Below are positions 1 through 13,500 of a DNA stretch of 64,000 nt, in pieces; the stretch's first letter is position 1; every line of letters begins with the position of its first letter. The position numbers and the translations under genes were made by a program. Source of the stretch: Nymphaea colorata. Its lineage: Eukaryota; Streptophyta; Magnoliopsida; Nymphaeales; Nymphaeaceae. The stretch spans positions 13,870,354 through 13,934,353 of the forward strand of contig NC_045139.1 in assembly GCF_008831285.2 (NCBI RefSeq). Direction: 5' to 3'. The notes beneath the pieces are model-generated. The model saw only the letters and a list, made by a program, of their open reading frames with translations, searched no databases and was not told the DNA's origin.

Positions 1-822
1 ACTAAAGCGTGCTTTTGTGTTCTGTCGACCTGTTTTTATAGAATTTCCATTGTTTATCTGTTATAATGGTAGTACAATATTATCTAGTAAAACTTTTTAA
101 ATTTTCTAAACAATTAAACGAGTTGAAAGCAAAGAGAATGGTGCGTCTGCTTGTGAGTTCACTTTACTAAAAATTGCGTAGATCATTGCATATGAATGTT
201 CAAACTCGTCTTAATAAGACTGGAAGGCAATGGCTCAGCTATCCACGGTCGATCGTCACAATAAGCAGGAGTTTCCTTATCAGTCCTTAGTTTGAAAAAA
301 TAAAAAATAAAAATCACTGTGAACATGTCTATGGGCTATGGCGACGTTATTTACTAGCTACGGTGATGCACCGACTGGTATACTCGTTGGTATAAATTTC
401 TGACAAGTCTCCCCCGTTTTTCCTATCCGACTGCTCCTTGATCGAAGATACTCCCAAATCCCAAGGCTTCCAGAGTATGCAAATTACTATTTCTGCCTGT
501 GGAACTGAACGAATTCCAGGTTGTTTCAGCAATTCCGTTATGCCGTTTTGACTAATAAGTTCCAGGTCGTTTCAGTATGAACAATGGAATGAACATCTTC
601 CTTCTGTTAAGCAATTCCCTTCTGTCGTTTTGATTAATAAGGAGATGACGAAAAGCTTCTGAAAACAAATCATTTCTGCACTCATTCATGAAAGGGAGCT
701 TCTCTAACCATACTAATCGAAGGGCCCAAAGGTATCATGGATCTCTCACCAGTCTTCAAGGCTACAAGAACGTTTTATTCTACCTCAACAGCTATCCCTG
801 TGAAAAAATGGATAGACAGATG
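1..822. other. intergenic / 3' flank
   Basis: No coding region is supported here. The stretch is AT-rich and lies just downstream of the stop codon of the minus-strand ADP-glucose phosphorylase gene, so the part nearest 822 probably holds its 3' UTR and polyadenylation region. The short open frames show no family resemblance. Confidence 0.5.
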
Positions 823-3039
823 TTACATGAGAATGGTGACTTCCCTCAGAACTTTGGCAGCATCCTCAGGAAATACAGGATTTATATAACACCCAGTAGC
901 CATCTCGAATCCAGCGGTCCCAATTAGCTGTGGCACAATCTGTATGAACCAGTGAGCATAAGGCAAACTGTCGGCGCTCATCTGAAAGGGAGAGGTGTGA
1001 ATCATGTAATTGAATGGTGGGTCGTTCAGTTGCTTAGAAAGCTTGAGCAGCATGAGCTTCAGCATACTTCCGAGATCAGTAGCCTGCCAAGAACATTGTC
1101 CCCCGAAATCAAACCCTCATTACATTTAACAAGGAAATGTTTGCTGATGATCTGATCATGAGAGATGGATTAACAAGTAAAATAGTAAACATGTACGTTT
1201 CTTAGTATATGGTACACCAGACAGAGTGACTTTTGCATTTTCTTCGTTGATTGCTTGTGCCTGTTTTACGGTATGGACGACTAAACAGCCAAAAAAAAAA
1301 GGGTTCAGAACTAGCAATTTTTACCTTCTCATGATCGATTTCTTCGAAATGAGAAGCATGCAGCCGAGGAATTATCCATATCTCAAACGGCAACGAAGCT
1401 GCAAAAGGAACCAAGGCGAAGAAGTGGGTCGATTCTCCAACCAGAAGCTCCTCGGTCTTGATTTCACACAGAAGGCACTTCCCTGTCCTGCAAAAGTTCT
1501 CCTTCGCACTGTCAAGCCGAGCAGAGACAGTTGCTGGAACAAAGGGAACACCCATGAGCTGACTGTGGGAATGGCTCATTGATGCACCAGCTGATGCCCC
1601 ATGATTTTTGAAAACCTGAAACAGAAGGTTCAATTAAGACCGTAAGGTAATCTAGAACCAAGCTAGAAAAAATTACTACCATGTAAGTAGCATATCCCCA
1701 TGTTCGAGGATTCTACTCTCAACAACAAAAATAAAAACATGGAAAATAACAGAAGCCAAGCAATTTCCCACATTGGAGATTTTGTCCTAACGGGCCTGCC
1801 TGGTTCATGCCAAGCACAAAAGAAAAATGCAGAAAGATCATGACAGCAAAAGAAAATGTTGTATTGGCTTTGAATCACAAAACATCGAGTAAAACCCGCG
1901 TTGGCCTGTTGTATTGGCTTTGATTTTCCAATATAATGAACCAAACAGACAGCCTATGGGACAGAAACTCAACAAAAAGGTGGAAGTGTTCTCATTTTTG
2001 AAAGGTTGCCGACATCCATGATCCATGGCCTCAAATGTCCTTCGCTGGGAGTCCACGCTAATCGTACCAGCCGGTCCATCATCGAACCCAACGGTCGAAA
2101 GGGAACAGATTCGTGGCATCGACCCCAGAACAAAACTTTAGTCCAAAAATTCCCAATCGCTTTTTCTTTTCAATTCTAGTAGCCAACCACTTCCACGTAA
2201 AAGATTATATTCGCCAAATTTACCCCCAACCTTTCTGGTTAATTTGGCACCACCAGAATTTGCTGCCAACTTCTTCATCACTGCCTGCATCAGGGACTTG
2301 ACATTTGGGTCCACTACAGCGTCAGCCTCCAAACTGAAAATACTGCGAAACAAAGAGAGAAAACCCGCAAGTTTGAAAAAAGAAGCCGTGTTTGGAATAA
2401 AACCAGACTTAAGCGGCATTTTAGAAAATATCTGCTATAATTCAGACGTGGATGGCTCAGACTTTCTGTCTTTCTTTACAAATTCAATCACCGCAAGAAA
2501 ATCATTTCGACGAAGAAATGAAAGGAAAGAATCCCAATTCGCCCGGGGGAAGAAGAATCGAGTTCGGGAATTGTCTTCATCACCTGAACGTACTTGACGG
2601 ATTCGATCTTCGCCAGCTGCCCGATCCGATCCTTGTAAGCAAGAAGCACGTCGCCGATCTCCTTCGCCGACAGGTCCGACAGGTTCACGCTGTGGTCCGG
2701 CGTCTCGATGACGACGTCGTGGAATCCGAACCCCGGAAGAACGAGTTCGCAGCCGCCACCATTATTATTAGGGTTCGGGATGTCTAGCGTCCTATTGAGG
2801 GCGGGGTAGAGGTTCTCGATGACGCGGATCTTCCAATCGATGGTGTCGGGCGGAACTCTGACGATCTCTGGGGCGCATTCGTGCTCGTGGTGCTTGCAGA
2901 AGGCGCAGGATGTCCGGGCAGGGTTGCCGGCCGACTCGCCCGGCTTCTGGTGGGCCTTGAAGTCGGACGGCCTCTTCGCCCGCGCGGGAGAGAAGATGAT
3001 CGATCGGTTGAACACGACGTCTCTTCGGATCTCTTGCAT
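823..3039 (-). CDS. ADP-glucose phosphorylase (GalT-like, HIT superfamily)
   Basis: Three exons, joined in phase: 3039-2584, 1615-1325 and 1083-823 (stop TAA at 825-823), giving 335 aa. The protein closely follows Arabidopsis At5g18200, once called galactose-1-phosphate uridylyltransferase-like and later shown to be an ADP-glucose phosphorylase that moves AMP between glucose-1-phosphate and phosphate through a nucleotidyl-histidine intermediate. Visible marks are the N-terminal RRDVVFNRSIIFSPARAKRP block, the Cys pair CAFC followed by HHEHECAPE (metal-site type), the nucleotide-binding SMSHSHSQ motif with the catalytic HSHSQ (exon 2), the second Cys pair CLLC, and the C-terminal YINPVFPEDAAKVLREV. 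All introns are GT-AG. The start at 3039 fits the family N-terminus; the frame is open upstream to 3189, but that part is Arg/Lys-rich and unlike the family. Intron 1 (1616-2583) contains a 16-bp direct duplication near 1857 and 1908. Likely cytosolic, since no transit peptide is seen. Family identity is firm; the substrate is known only from the Arabidopsis protein. Confidence 0.92.
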
Positions 3040-5334
3040 CGTCCTCGAAGAAGCTATCCTCTCTCTCTTCTTCTGGCTTCTTCTCTTTGGAGATGATGCT
3101 CTCTCTCGCCCTCTTTGCCCATGGAGGGGGACAGAGTCGCGGGTTCTCTGGCCGTGAAGCGGATCGGATCCGGACCTTTTTAAGAACAATTAAGCCGAAT
3201 GAAGATCCAAATAAAGCATCTATGTGAACCATAGGCTTTTGGAGAAAAATACGATCAATAATCTTCCAATGCTAGGAAGTAAACTAAAATTTTGTCCACC
3301 TTCCTACCAGCATCCCTGGTGATGTTACCAATCTTCTGACTTTGAGATCCCAAATCATGTCCAAACCTTTACAATTTAACGTCTCCAGTTGCTCGGAACA
3401 TTAAGAAAAACAACTCATATTTTATTAAGTGATCGGCAGATTCCTGGCCGTATCAGCTAATCTACGACTTCTTGGCGGATATTTTACAGGGATTATTTCC
3501 CTCTCATCATACTGATTTGTCGATCGATATGCATCGATTCCGATGATAAAGTTGATTGTCAGTGACGTCGGTTGTCTACGTTCACCTTACTTCAGACTTA
3601 TTTTTTTTAAAAATTACTACCTTATTAGATAAACATCACTTGCAACATAGTTAATGAGTTCGAGACCTGGTGGAAGCTGCAGCATGGCAGACCCCAGCTA
3701 CAATATCCGACCATAAAAGGGAGATATGGGGATTCTGCAATATGTTTCTCAAAAAGGGACCAGAAGGACTACTTTACTAGGAAGAACCCCAACAGGAGCT
3801 TTATACCAAAAAAAAAGAGAAAACAATATGGTAATTAATTACAATGGATATCTCTTTGTCGGGAAATAAGCAGGAGGTGAAGAATGTAGTAAAGTTTTTT
3901 CTGGGTTTTGCAGTTTGCACTTTTTCTTAACAAATATTTAAATTTGCACTATCACATAATCTTGACAAAAGGATCTCACACCTTAACTTTCCTTGTATCG
4001 GCTAAGGGAGCATTTGACAGCATCGGCTTTGAGATCCTTAGGATTTGATAATTACAGGTTCAAGATCAGATCCTCACCTTTTGAGCTTAAATCTGACGTT
4101 TTCTTAACAAGTAAAATCAAGATCTTAAGTGTGGATCTTAGGTCTGACCTTTTGAATTACTTTGCCACATCAGGAAAGTATGTCACATTGTATCTATATC
4201 TGATCCATGAATTTTCGATCCAGAATAATCAAACGTCCCCTAGAGTTTCCTCACCTACCAGTCAATCGCTTGCTTTTCTTTCAGCTGCCAAACAATAACC
4301 TACTTTTGCTATTACGCTGAAAACTACTTTTGCTGTTACGCTGAAAACTTGTATCGAGATCTCATGTTATTCAAGGAACAGGGGCAGTTTCCGACCACCT
4401 AAACTTTTCAAAAATGACACAATCAGAACTTGGGAGTTCAATTTTACATTCTTTACATCCGGTTCTTAATTACTGTTCATCAGGTATAATGGTATGCCAA
4501 GATTTTACCAAAAACTTGGAAGGTCACTTTAACCCTGCAAAAAGCAAATTAAAAGGTTCACGCTTTTAAGATCAGCACCAGAATGTGGGCTCCTTCATAA
4601 AAGGAAAATCGTCCATTGTCAATGGATGCTTGCCGCACAGTCCTGTAAAAAGGACCCCTGAGTTATGATAAGGTGTCCACTTAAGGGCCAAATTTTGCCA
4701 TAATCTCAAACCTGAACTTGTATATCTGATTTTTTTATGATAAAAGTGTCAGTGTTTACCGACAATTATCAGATAAGCGTGTTTAACTGGAACGCATGAA
4801 ACTGAATCATGTTCAAGTTCTTCTAAGAAGGCTTTGGAGTGAAGAAAAAGCGTGAAGCTGACACTGAGAAAAAATTTACGTTGTGAGAGGGTTCATGATA
4901 AAGTAAAAGGGAAAGCAAAAGAGGCTGCAATAACTAGTGGACCATAAATCTGAGAGAAGATATTTTTCCAATTATTCAATGGCCGAAGCGATAAGTTTAT
5001 GCTCTGAACGGGCCTCACAAACTTTGCAATTAATGTAACAATTGAATTCCCAAACATTGGTAGGCCACTGGGAAAACGAGGTAGTGGTATCCTAAGCAAC
5101 TGGTCGACTGGATTTGGGTGAGAGCTATCCCTCTGTTTCTACTTTTTCAACAAGTCGATTCATATGTCAGACTGCCCAAATCTCAGTTTGTGTGAGATAG
5201 AGAGGGAATCCTTGCTTCTCTCTGCTTAAGAACCAAGAAAAAGAGGAAACTGGAGTTGGATTTTGATCTACAGGGAAGTTTATGGCCTGAAAGCCCTTGT
5301 TGGTTTCGATGCATTGTCTTCAGGAGGTGATTCC
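3040..5334. other. intergenic between two divergent genes
   Basis: Contains the divergent promoters of the ADP-glucose phosphorylase gene (minus) and the CaaX-protein gene (plus). I see no coding region. A possible small MITE lies near 4002-4243 (listed separately). The sequence at about 5261-5273 ends in a pyrimidine-poor CAG and could be the 3' splice site of a 5'-UTR intron of the downstream gene, but this is weak. Confidence 0.4.
4002..4243. mobile_element. possible Tourist-like MITE
   Basis: The left edge reads TAAGGGAGCATTTGA and the reverse complement of the right edge reads TAGGGGACGTTTGA, giving imperfect terminal inverted repeats that start with a G run. They are flanked by TAA and TTA-like triplets, as in PIF/Harbinger-type MITEs. 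About 240 bp lie between the edges. The interior has several copies of a GATCTTA/GATCCTTA word. No coding content. The call rests only on the ends and size. Confidence 0.3.
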
Positions 5335-8300
5335 ATGAGAGTTTCACCCGGCAAGTTGCTGTTTCCTGGGTTCCAACTGGCTACTATAAAGCCCCAAGTC
5401 TGTGGGTGCTCTTGCACATTTCTTTTCTCTCTGTTTTGTGCATCAACAAGTACCATAGCTTCTCCGTCGTTGCAAGTGGGAGGTACCAGTCATGTTTCTG
5501 CTGCCTTGCCTTCGGTTGCTGATGGAGTGGGCGGTTTTCCTGGTAAGAAGGTTGAGATGGAGGAGAATTGCTTAGATGGGGGTGTCCGGATTGTGCGCAA
5601 AAGTAGTCTGAAGAAGGGTGGGATTCATGGCGAGGGGAGGGAGAGTCGAGTTGACAAGGGAAGGGTGCGGTGGCTGGACTTCCAAGGAAGAGAGTTGGCT
5701 GAGATCAAAGAGTTTGAGGCCAGGTCTTTTCTTTTCATGCGCTGCTGTTATATTTCTTCTCTTAATTCTTGTGGTTTATTCTGATTCTGGAAGGTGCCAT
5801 CTATGTGTTCTTTCGTTCTTTCCCTCCTGAAACATTAATTGCAGTTTCCAGTAGTGTGTAATATGTCTCTTTTCTCTATAGCTTGAGTTTAAGTGTTCAC
5901 CTTCCGCGCAACTATTAAATTCTCTCTTTTATAGGTCACGACTTTGAGCTTGTGAGACCTCAGACTTTGTGTTTCTCTGTTAAATTGTTCCGCATAATAT
6001 CTTTAGAAGATTCTGTGTTGTGATAGTTCCATGTAATAAATCTTTTCTCGTAACAATTGAAGAATTTTTCAGAAACGTCGTAAATCTAGGAAAGGGTCGC
6101 CCGGGATCATTTTGCGCGTCAAGCACGACGCACTTCTGAATTCCAGAGAAAGTCCCCCAAACTGGGTGATGTAGAACGAAGTGATCAGTCATAGAAATTG
6201 GCTTTAGATACTTGAAATCCTCCAGATCTCCTCAGCCGGAACTGCACGGATGTTGGGATGTAGCGATTTGACTCCGAACTAGAAGCTTCATGGTCATGAG
6301 GAGAAATTCAAGGCTAACCCCTGTTGGAGTTTGTGCCTATTCCGGCACATAGACAAATTCTTTTCTTTTTCTAGGAAGGGGTTCCCTTAAGGAGTGTCGG
6401 CAATACTTGATCGGTTTGATGTGATCAGGGATCATGTCGTAGTCATGAAAATTTGTTATTCATTTTGGATTCTTGATGGCTATGGTAAGCTTGACATTGC
6501 TTTATCAGGTATAATGAGACTCTCAAGTGTTGAGCTCAAAAGAGTCTATGTTGAGTTACACGCTGTTGCAAAGACAACAGAAGTTAGATCTGTTTCCTTC
6601 ATGTATATGCAAAGTGAAGTGAATTGATAATGACTAATTGAATGGCTTATGTGATCTTGGCACCATAATTCTCAAGATGGACCTCCTCAAGCTCATTTTT
6701 GCTTCCCTAGCTTCGATTTCTTGATCACTTGCTTTTGATTGTAGTGGACCATCGGGATAGATCCTTTTATCCATGGTCATATGCTTCTATATGCAGTTGT
6801 CATGTTTTCTTTGTCCACACTTTGTCAAGAGGCATGTAGGAGGACCTTGAGAACAGAGAGTGATATCAGGCAGTCATTCTTCAGGATTTCCAGAACTGTT
6901 TGTGAAACTGATCTCTTCTGTTTTTTTCTTTTTCCTGCTAGGGCCACTCGAATCTAATGGGAATTTCTTTTAGTGATCCTTTACTGTAAGTATCTAGTGG
7001 ATATCAACAACTCTTTCCTGCCTAAGGATATTCGATGGGATGCTCTATCGTTATATCTAAGGAGTTTTCATGTCAAAAGGTCCTCATAAGATGCTAGGCA
7101 GTTATATCTGGCGTAGGCATGTCGTTTGATGTTCCTTTTGATATCATGAATATGATCATCGTACTTAGTATATTAGGATATCTTTTCTTCCAAGCTTTGC
7201 CTATAATTCAGTTTGGTTTTTGTTCTTTGTCAGCTTTGGGGGTGTAAGTCTGTGTACCCTGTCCATAAAATGATAGGATTACTTGTTCTTGTGTAGCTAC
7301 AATGGTTCAGAAAGGCATGATAGATTTCACCCGCACCTTCTCAAGAATTTCATTGCATTATGTTGCTTGGTTTTTCCTCACAAAAGCTGGATATTGGAAA
7401 TTTTATTTCTAGGGCAGGTTTAACCTCAAGTCTGCAGCCTTGGAACATAAAGCAGATAATGGGTGCTATGGCTAGACGATCTAGAAATCAAGCTAAAATC
7501 ATGTTGCTTCCATTTGCACAGTATTAGAAGGTTCAGATTCATTATTTCCATCATGACTTTATAGGCACGCTTTCATTTTGTTAAAATATTGTCCACTAAC
7601 ATGCTTTGGCAGAGTATGTTCCAGACTGATGTTATATAAGTAATTATATTAACATTATAATGGAATGATCAGTAATATTGCAAAGACTTGATTCATTATT
7701 TATTGTCTTGAGATTCTAAAATATGCAGGCTATGCTTGTTCTTGTGCCTGAGCATAATTGTCCAGCAAAAGTTAATACCAACTAATACGAACGATATGAA
7801 ATTTACCTTGAAAATCAATTGGATGTGTATTAAGTTTGTCAATGTAGCCAATCATATCTTTCATATTTTGCATATTCTTTTTGGTATGGATGGCAAAGGT
7901 ATCTGACATAAAATCTTGTAAATATCCATCTTGTCCTAAAGATTGTTTGCATAATGGTGTTGTAATTGCTTCACTTATGCATATTATTTAAGTGCTTCTT
8001 TTGTATATACTATTCATGTAACAGAATCCATCTACGAGATCCAAAACCATGATCGAGTCATGATAGTTGCCTTCTTTTTGTGTTACCTTATTCACTACCT
8101 GTTGCTGTTGGTCCATTTTCTTGCTTGTGCTTTCTTCTACACATTACGGAGTAATGAAATCCAAGAGTAGTATGCAACGTAAATTGCTGTTCAGATCCAG
8201 CACTAATTAGTTGTCAAATGTCTGCATCAACTTCTTCGTCTTCTAATATGATGATGGGAACTGTTCTCTAACAATCGTGTTCCTTTTATACAGTGATTGG

Positions 8301-8354
8301 GGAGACTCAGATGATGATGAAAACAACCGAACATGTTCATGCGTTATCCAGTGA
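5335..8354 (+). CDS. small plant protein with acidic tail and C-terminal CaaX-type box
   Basis: Two exons, 5335-5723 and 8294-8354, separated by a 2.57 kb GT-AG intron; the joining codon is AG+T (Ser). Product 149 aa. The N-terminal third is hydrophobic and Cys/Ser-rich. Then come a basic GGVRIVRKSSLKKGG segment, a conserved-looking RVRWLDFQGRELAEIKEFE block, an acidic SDWGDSDDDE stretch and the end CSCVIQ. The last four residues CVIQ fit a CaaX prenylation box with a Gln end (farnesyl type), and the Cys two before it could be palmitoylated, so membrane attachment is inferred. The middle block recalls plant families of unknown function with a V-[KR]-W-x-D-x-x-G-K-x-L core followed by an acidic SDSDDD segment; I cannot name the member. 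The start at 5335 is the first ATG of the open frame. Without exon 2 the frame would read into intron and end at 5784, so the splice is inferred from the join to an acidic tail. Confidence 0.72.
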
Positions 8355-10526
8355 ACCAGCTTTTGGTTCCTGCAACATATGGAAGGCCTATATGCCTAAG
8401 TCAGATTGTAGTCAAACTGTTATCTTTGTTTACAGACACAGTTTGTCAGGGATGATTCCTTCAATTTTACATTTTAACAGCAGTTTTTCTTTGGTGTTTA
8501 AGCAATTCGTTTTTGTACATGATGGTTACAATCAGGTTGGGCCCTGCGCTTGGATTCAATGTCTAGTTGCTTCTTGTATGCACGCACGATTCATATTAAG
8601 TGCCAAAGCTCATGAACACCAACCAGTAGCCTACGGAGCGTGGATCGTATCAGATACGGATTACATGAGTATGTTGGTGAACCATGAAGATGGGAAATCT
8701 CTCTCTCTACCATGGAAAGCAGATCCGGCAGTTATGGCGCAGCCACTTGGAAATTGAATGGCTTGCTCATGTGAACCGCTAATCAAAATTCAAAAGGTCT
8801 GCTCAAACCATCCGCCATTTTCGTAGAATAGTTCTCCGTTGGGAAGACGGTAACTAAGCGACCCTGAAGATAGAAAATCAGGCTCCGCTAACCGAGGAGT
8901 TAAGCCTAGCAATGGATGAGCAAGGGCATAGATACTTGGTGTAACTTCCATCACAAAGTCTAATAAATTATAGAATTTTAAACAAATCAACTCTGGATCT
9001 TCCACTGTACCTGAATGGACTACATTTCATCAAATTCTGGTAAGCAAGCGAAACTGGGTTAACTCTGAATCGCATTTTCCAATTGTCAGCGTCGATGCAC
9101 AAGTCCCAACATGGTTTCATGTGCCGTATCCTAAAATATAAGCCAGAAACTTCAAGTAAGGGGAAGAAAGTCATCACTAAAATAATTGCGTGGAACAGCT
9201 TTTGATTCCCATCCGGTTGAGTAGACATCCTGTTGAAAACCTTATCCCTAGGAGCTACAGTCCAACCTGTTGTATGGACTCTGGATATGAAGAAATTCTT
9301 AACGAGTTGTCATTGTCATATCTGCTGGCGATAAGATTTTCAAGAAATTCTTTATTTTCTCGTTTTGTAATTAGTTTAATAATTCTAATCATTTTTTAAT
9401 AGTTAAATGAGAAATATGCCGACGGAGGCCTCATATGGCCCAATCTGTCATCAAACCAGCATGCCATCCATTGTGGTGCCAACAACATTGGCTGAATGAT
9501 TCATGATGCTGATTTGGCATTCAGATGCCATAACCTGGGTGCTTTTCTATTTGGTAATCAATGAAAAATAACAAATAACTTAGTTTTACGAAAAAATTCA
9601 GGTCTTGAAAAAAATAATAAAAAGTTTAAAATAAAACACATACCCTCTTTTTTTTTTTTTTTTCTAAGTTGGTGGGTCAGCTCATACCATTAGACCCGCC
9701 AAGCCAGAAAACCCCCTGTGACGTAGAGTCTATTGGATACGACAACGCATTAAAGATGCCGTACAAAAAGGGCCCGGTGAGAATATGTGCCTAATTTTAC
9801 ACTATCATCAGCTGTAGATGTCTCTCGTCATGTGAAATACTTCGTGAAAACCTCGATTGATACCTTCTCTACGTAGTATGTAACGGATTCGATAGCTAGT
9901 GCCACATTTATTTTCGCCTCCTAATTATTCTTGATGAGATGGCCTTGCTATCTAATCCTCTCATGGACCCTTTCCAAAACCGAGTGAATAACTCTCTGTG
10001 GACATGAATAAATAGCTTTTGATGAACTTTCGCTCGAAGAGGAAAAAGACAGGAAAAGTTTCTCTATATTTTCAGTGTGAAAAAAGAGATGATCTTCACT
10101 TCAATCACAATTTCCATGGGTCACATGTAGAATTTTGAACAGTAAATGGAGAAAATAAAATAATCAGCTGGACGGACTTACGTTTCAAAAATTTCAAGCA
10201 GAATCGAACTGCAAATTCACTATCATAAGTCCAGCCAAGTAAAAGTCAAACTATATTTAGATGATACATGAACTAAGCCAGCCCAAGCTTCTCCTCAGTA
10301 CCATCCTGGATGAGGCTCTCTCTGATCATGTGTGACTGCATTCTTGAACACCTGTACGCAAACCATATCCGCAACTTTAAAGAACTATGAAAACTGCAAA
10401 CTGCAGTAGCACCAGACACAAGCAGCCCGGCTAATTTCCATCTTTATAGCCTACTCTTCAGTAACCATTTCTAGTACGAAGAAGATCCACAACATCATGG
10501 ATGATATCCATGGGAAAGGACTTCTG
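8355..10526. other. intergenic between convergent genes
   Basis: Lies between the plus-strand CaaX-protein gene and the minus-strand gene at 10527-13893 and must hold both 3' UTRs. I find no coding region with family resemblance. Two overlapping minus-strand frames at 8790-9228 lack any recognised motif. A poly-T run occurs near 9650. Confidence 0.4.
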
Positions 10527-13500
10527 TTATATGTCCATTGCCGTTTCATGGAAATCGAGAATGCCAACCTCATGAACTTGATGTGCATATTGTAAAAAAT
10601 TATGTGTAGAGGAGACATGACCCATTCCATCTGGTGAACTGCACTTCTCAGGATCAAATCCTCCATTTTCTAGGCCAGGTTCAAGTCCTGCTCGTGATGT
10701 CATTTGACTAAGTTGAGCATGATTCCTTGCAGGACAGGGGAGAACATTGACACATACAGACTGCCTTGTCTGCTCCATACTTAGTGGCCTCATGGTCTGA
10801 CCTGTTGATAGCTCAACTGAACCGTAGTCCGTTTGAGTGGTTAGAGTAGGATGGCACATATGTGAGTTCAGATTTTGTGGCTGTTGCCATTGATATCCAA
10901 GAGGCATTGAGGAGATCTCCCCAATGTAATTGAATTCCTTGTAAAGGTGAATCACATAGGTTACAGTTATCACATGAATTGCAGGCAAATAGGAATATTC
11001 AAAAGGCTAATCTCAAAATGCAGCATCTGTTCCAACATTGAATATTTGCTGGATGAACTTCCTATGCGCTCAAAACTTACAGAACTTCCAAAACTTAAGC
11101 TACTGAGTGATTGATGTACATACTCGGCATGACATATGCATCCATCACATGAGTGTTATGCCTGAGTTTTAGAGGAAGAAGAACAAAAAGAAACCACAAA
11201 TGACATGGATCTGTACATCAGAAAATGATTGAACCAATAAATCTTAATAAAATTATTTAACTAGCATTGCTTTCAGTTGAAACATAACAACCATAATTCA
11301 TCTGCCCATTCACTTGAAACCATCAGAACTCCCTCTATGTTTTCTGTCCAAAGCATCCGTCCTCCATAAGGAAAAAAAAAAAAACCCAAAAGGAACAAAT
11401 ACAGAAGTTCCAAGTCAAAGCATCAGATAGATCCGTACAATAATATGCATAGATTTATGAACTTGCAGTACTGAACACTAACATTGACCAAAAAGAAAGG
11501 CATGTTGCACCTGGACAGCAATTGGTTGACACTTTCATTAGAATGTTCATTTCTTGAAGGGCCAAAATGAAACACCCCCAACTTTTATAATTTTTTTTTA
11601 TAATTTAATCCTTTCATTTTGCAGTATTTTTCTTTTTATTGAAATTTGCTACATTTTTGTGTTCTTTTCTAAGAATATTGGTTGATGCTTGTTCTCTCCA
11701 GAACTAGAACTTAATCAAAGGAGTAAAGGAGACAAGAATAAGAAAAAACCAGAAATTTTTAAGAAATGATGTAGCTATACAACTTCAAAAGCAACAATGT
11801 GGCCATTTGTGCTCTGTTCATCAGTGAAAAATCGATGTACACTATCAAGTGACCTGAAAGGTTACTAATCAATTATCTTTGAATGTACATAAAAATAATT
11901 TTACCTGAAAAGAACTCCATGCCATCAACTTTAACATAATAGAAATAAAAACAAAGTTTCAACCTTGAGCACAAACAAGAAAAATCTGTTGTAACAGTTT
12001 CTATGATGAAAATCAGGAGCTACCAAAAATGTGCATTACACACAAATGATAATTAGAAAAACTTGTCATACCATTTAGAAGCCAAATGGCCTAATTAAAG
12101 AGTTTGGCATTTGGCAGTGATTCACTAACTAATAATGCTGAAAGAATACATTATATATCCTCTCATTCCATTTAGAAGGGAACATTGAGCTTTGCAAAAA
12201 TGGAGATCCCAATTAATGTTAGTAATGATCAAGAAAGAATATGTTTCAACCATTTCTTCCCCTTGTGTTGGACAGGACAGGCCACAAGACTTATAAATCA
12301 ATTGAAGCAAAATCTATTCGGCGACAATAAAATGAACCAGGAAAAAAAATATGGTGACCAATGCCGATTACAAGAGCAATGAAATGAATGAATATTTCCA
12401 TGTTAGAGAGAAACACAACATGCGCCTCAAATACCAGTCCCACAATAGAAATTGGAAGCTAAACTCATGAATTAGAACGTTTGGATGCAGCCAACCGTGA
12501 CATCAACAGACTAGTGTCATCAGCAACCCAAAGGATTGCAGTCACTGAAGCTAACGTAGTATCAGATCTATTAGGAGTTATTTGCAATTTTGCATGACAA
12601 CCAAGTCCATCCAACGAGGCTTGTATACATATAAATGGACCATATTAGGATTCAATTGCAGATAAAGTTTGATATTCAAATCATGGTTGATTACTTTGAA
12701 TTACAACTAAAAGTCAATCAAGTGTGCCTGCAAAAACTTGCACTCAGAAAGAAGTCACCAACACAGAGGGAGAGAGAGAGAGAGAGCAATGGCGTTTAAT
12801 GATAATAAGTAGTTACAGAAGCATGTATGGTTTTTCATCCCAAAGACAATGTAACAAGCCATCCTAACCTGAAGACGAAAGATAACATCTGAGGCAGTAA
12901 TTCTTTTTCCATCTTCCTCTTGCCTCAAAATCCACTGATACATTTTCTCCTAAAGAAAAAGCACGCATCAATCCTTGAAAGGAATGTAATGGTGAAACAT
13001 TGAAGTGTGTGCACATTTACATGCAGCAATAAATAACATGTTTCAAGATAATGGAGTTGGCTCACAATAACTATATACTTCAAATTTGATCGCCAGTAAA
13101 AGGTTTGAGAATTCAAATCTCCTCAAACAGCAACCATTATAAGTGGAAAACCTTTAGGACACAATGCCAACAAGAACAGACATTGCTGAATTAAACTTTT
13201 AAAATCTGAAATCGGGAACACAGAAAAGAGCCAAACTAGTTGATTCTTTTATCCAAATCTCAGGAATCCATTATGCACCAAAATATTATGCAGTAGAAAG
13301 ACGCACGTAATATGGTTGACATGGCTAATTCGTTCATATTCTTCATATATTCACAGAAACAAAATTGTCTACACACAACAATCTAAAACAACTAAAAAAT
13401 GACAATCAACTGATCACAAAAGAAACAAAAACACGTTATATTTGTCTTCTGCACAGAATATGGCTCCAAAGAACAGATTACTTCTCTGACAATAACGAGT

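Noticed and set aside
3040-3189. Upstream extension of the ADP-glucose phosphorylase frame to an ATG at 3189
   Set aside because: The added residues are Arg/Ser/Lys-rich and unlike the family; the ATG at 3039 gives the family N-terminus.
8790-9228. Two overlapping minus-strand frames of 71 and 86 codons
   Set aside because: No recognised motif, no clear splice pairing, and located between convergent genes where 3' UTRs are expected.
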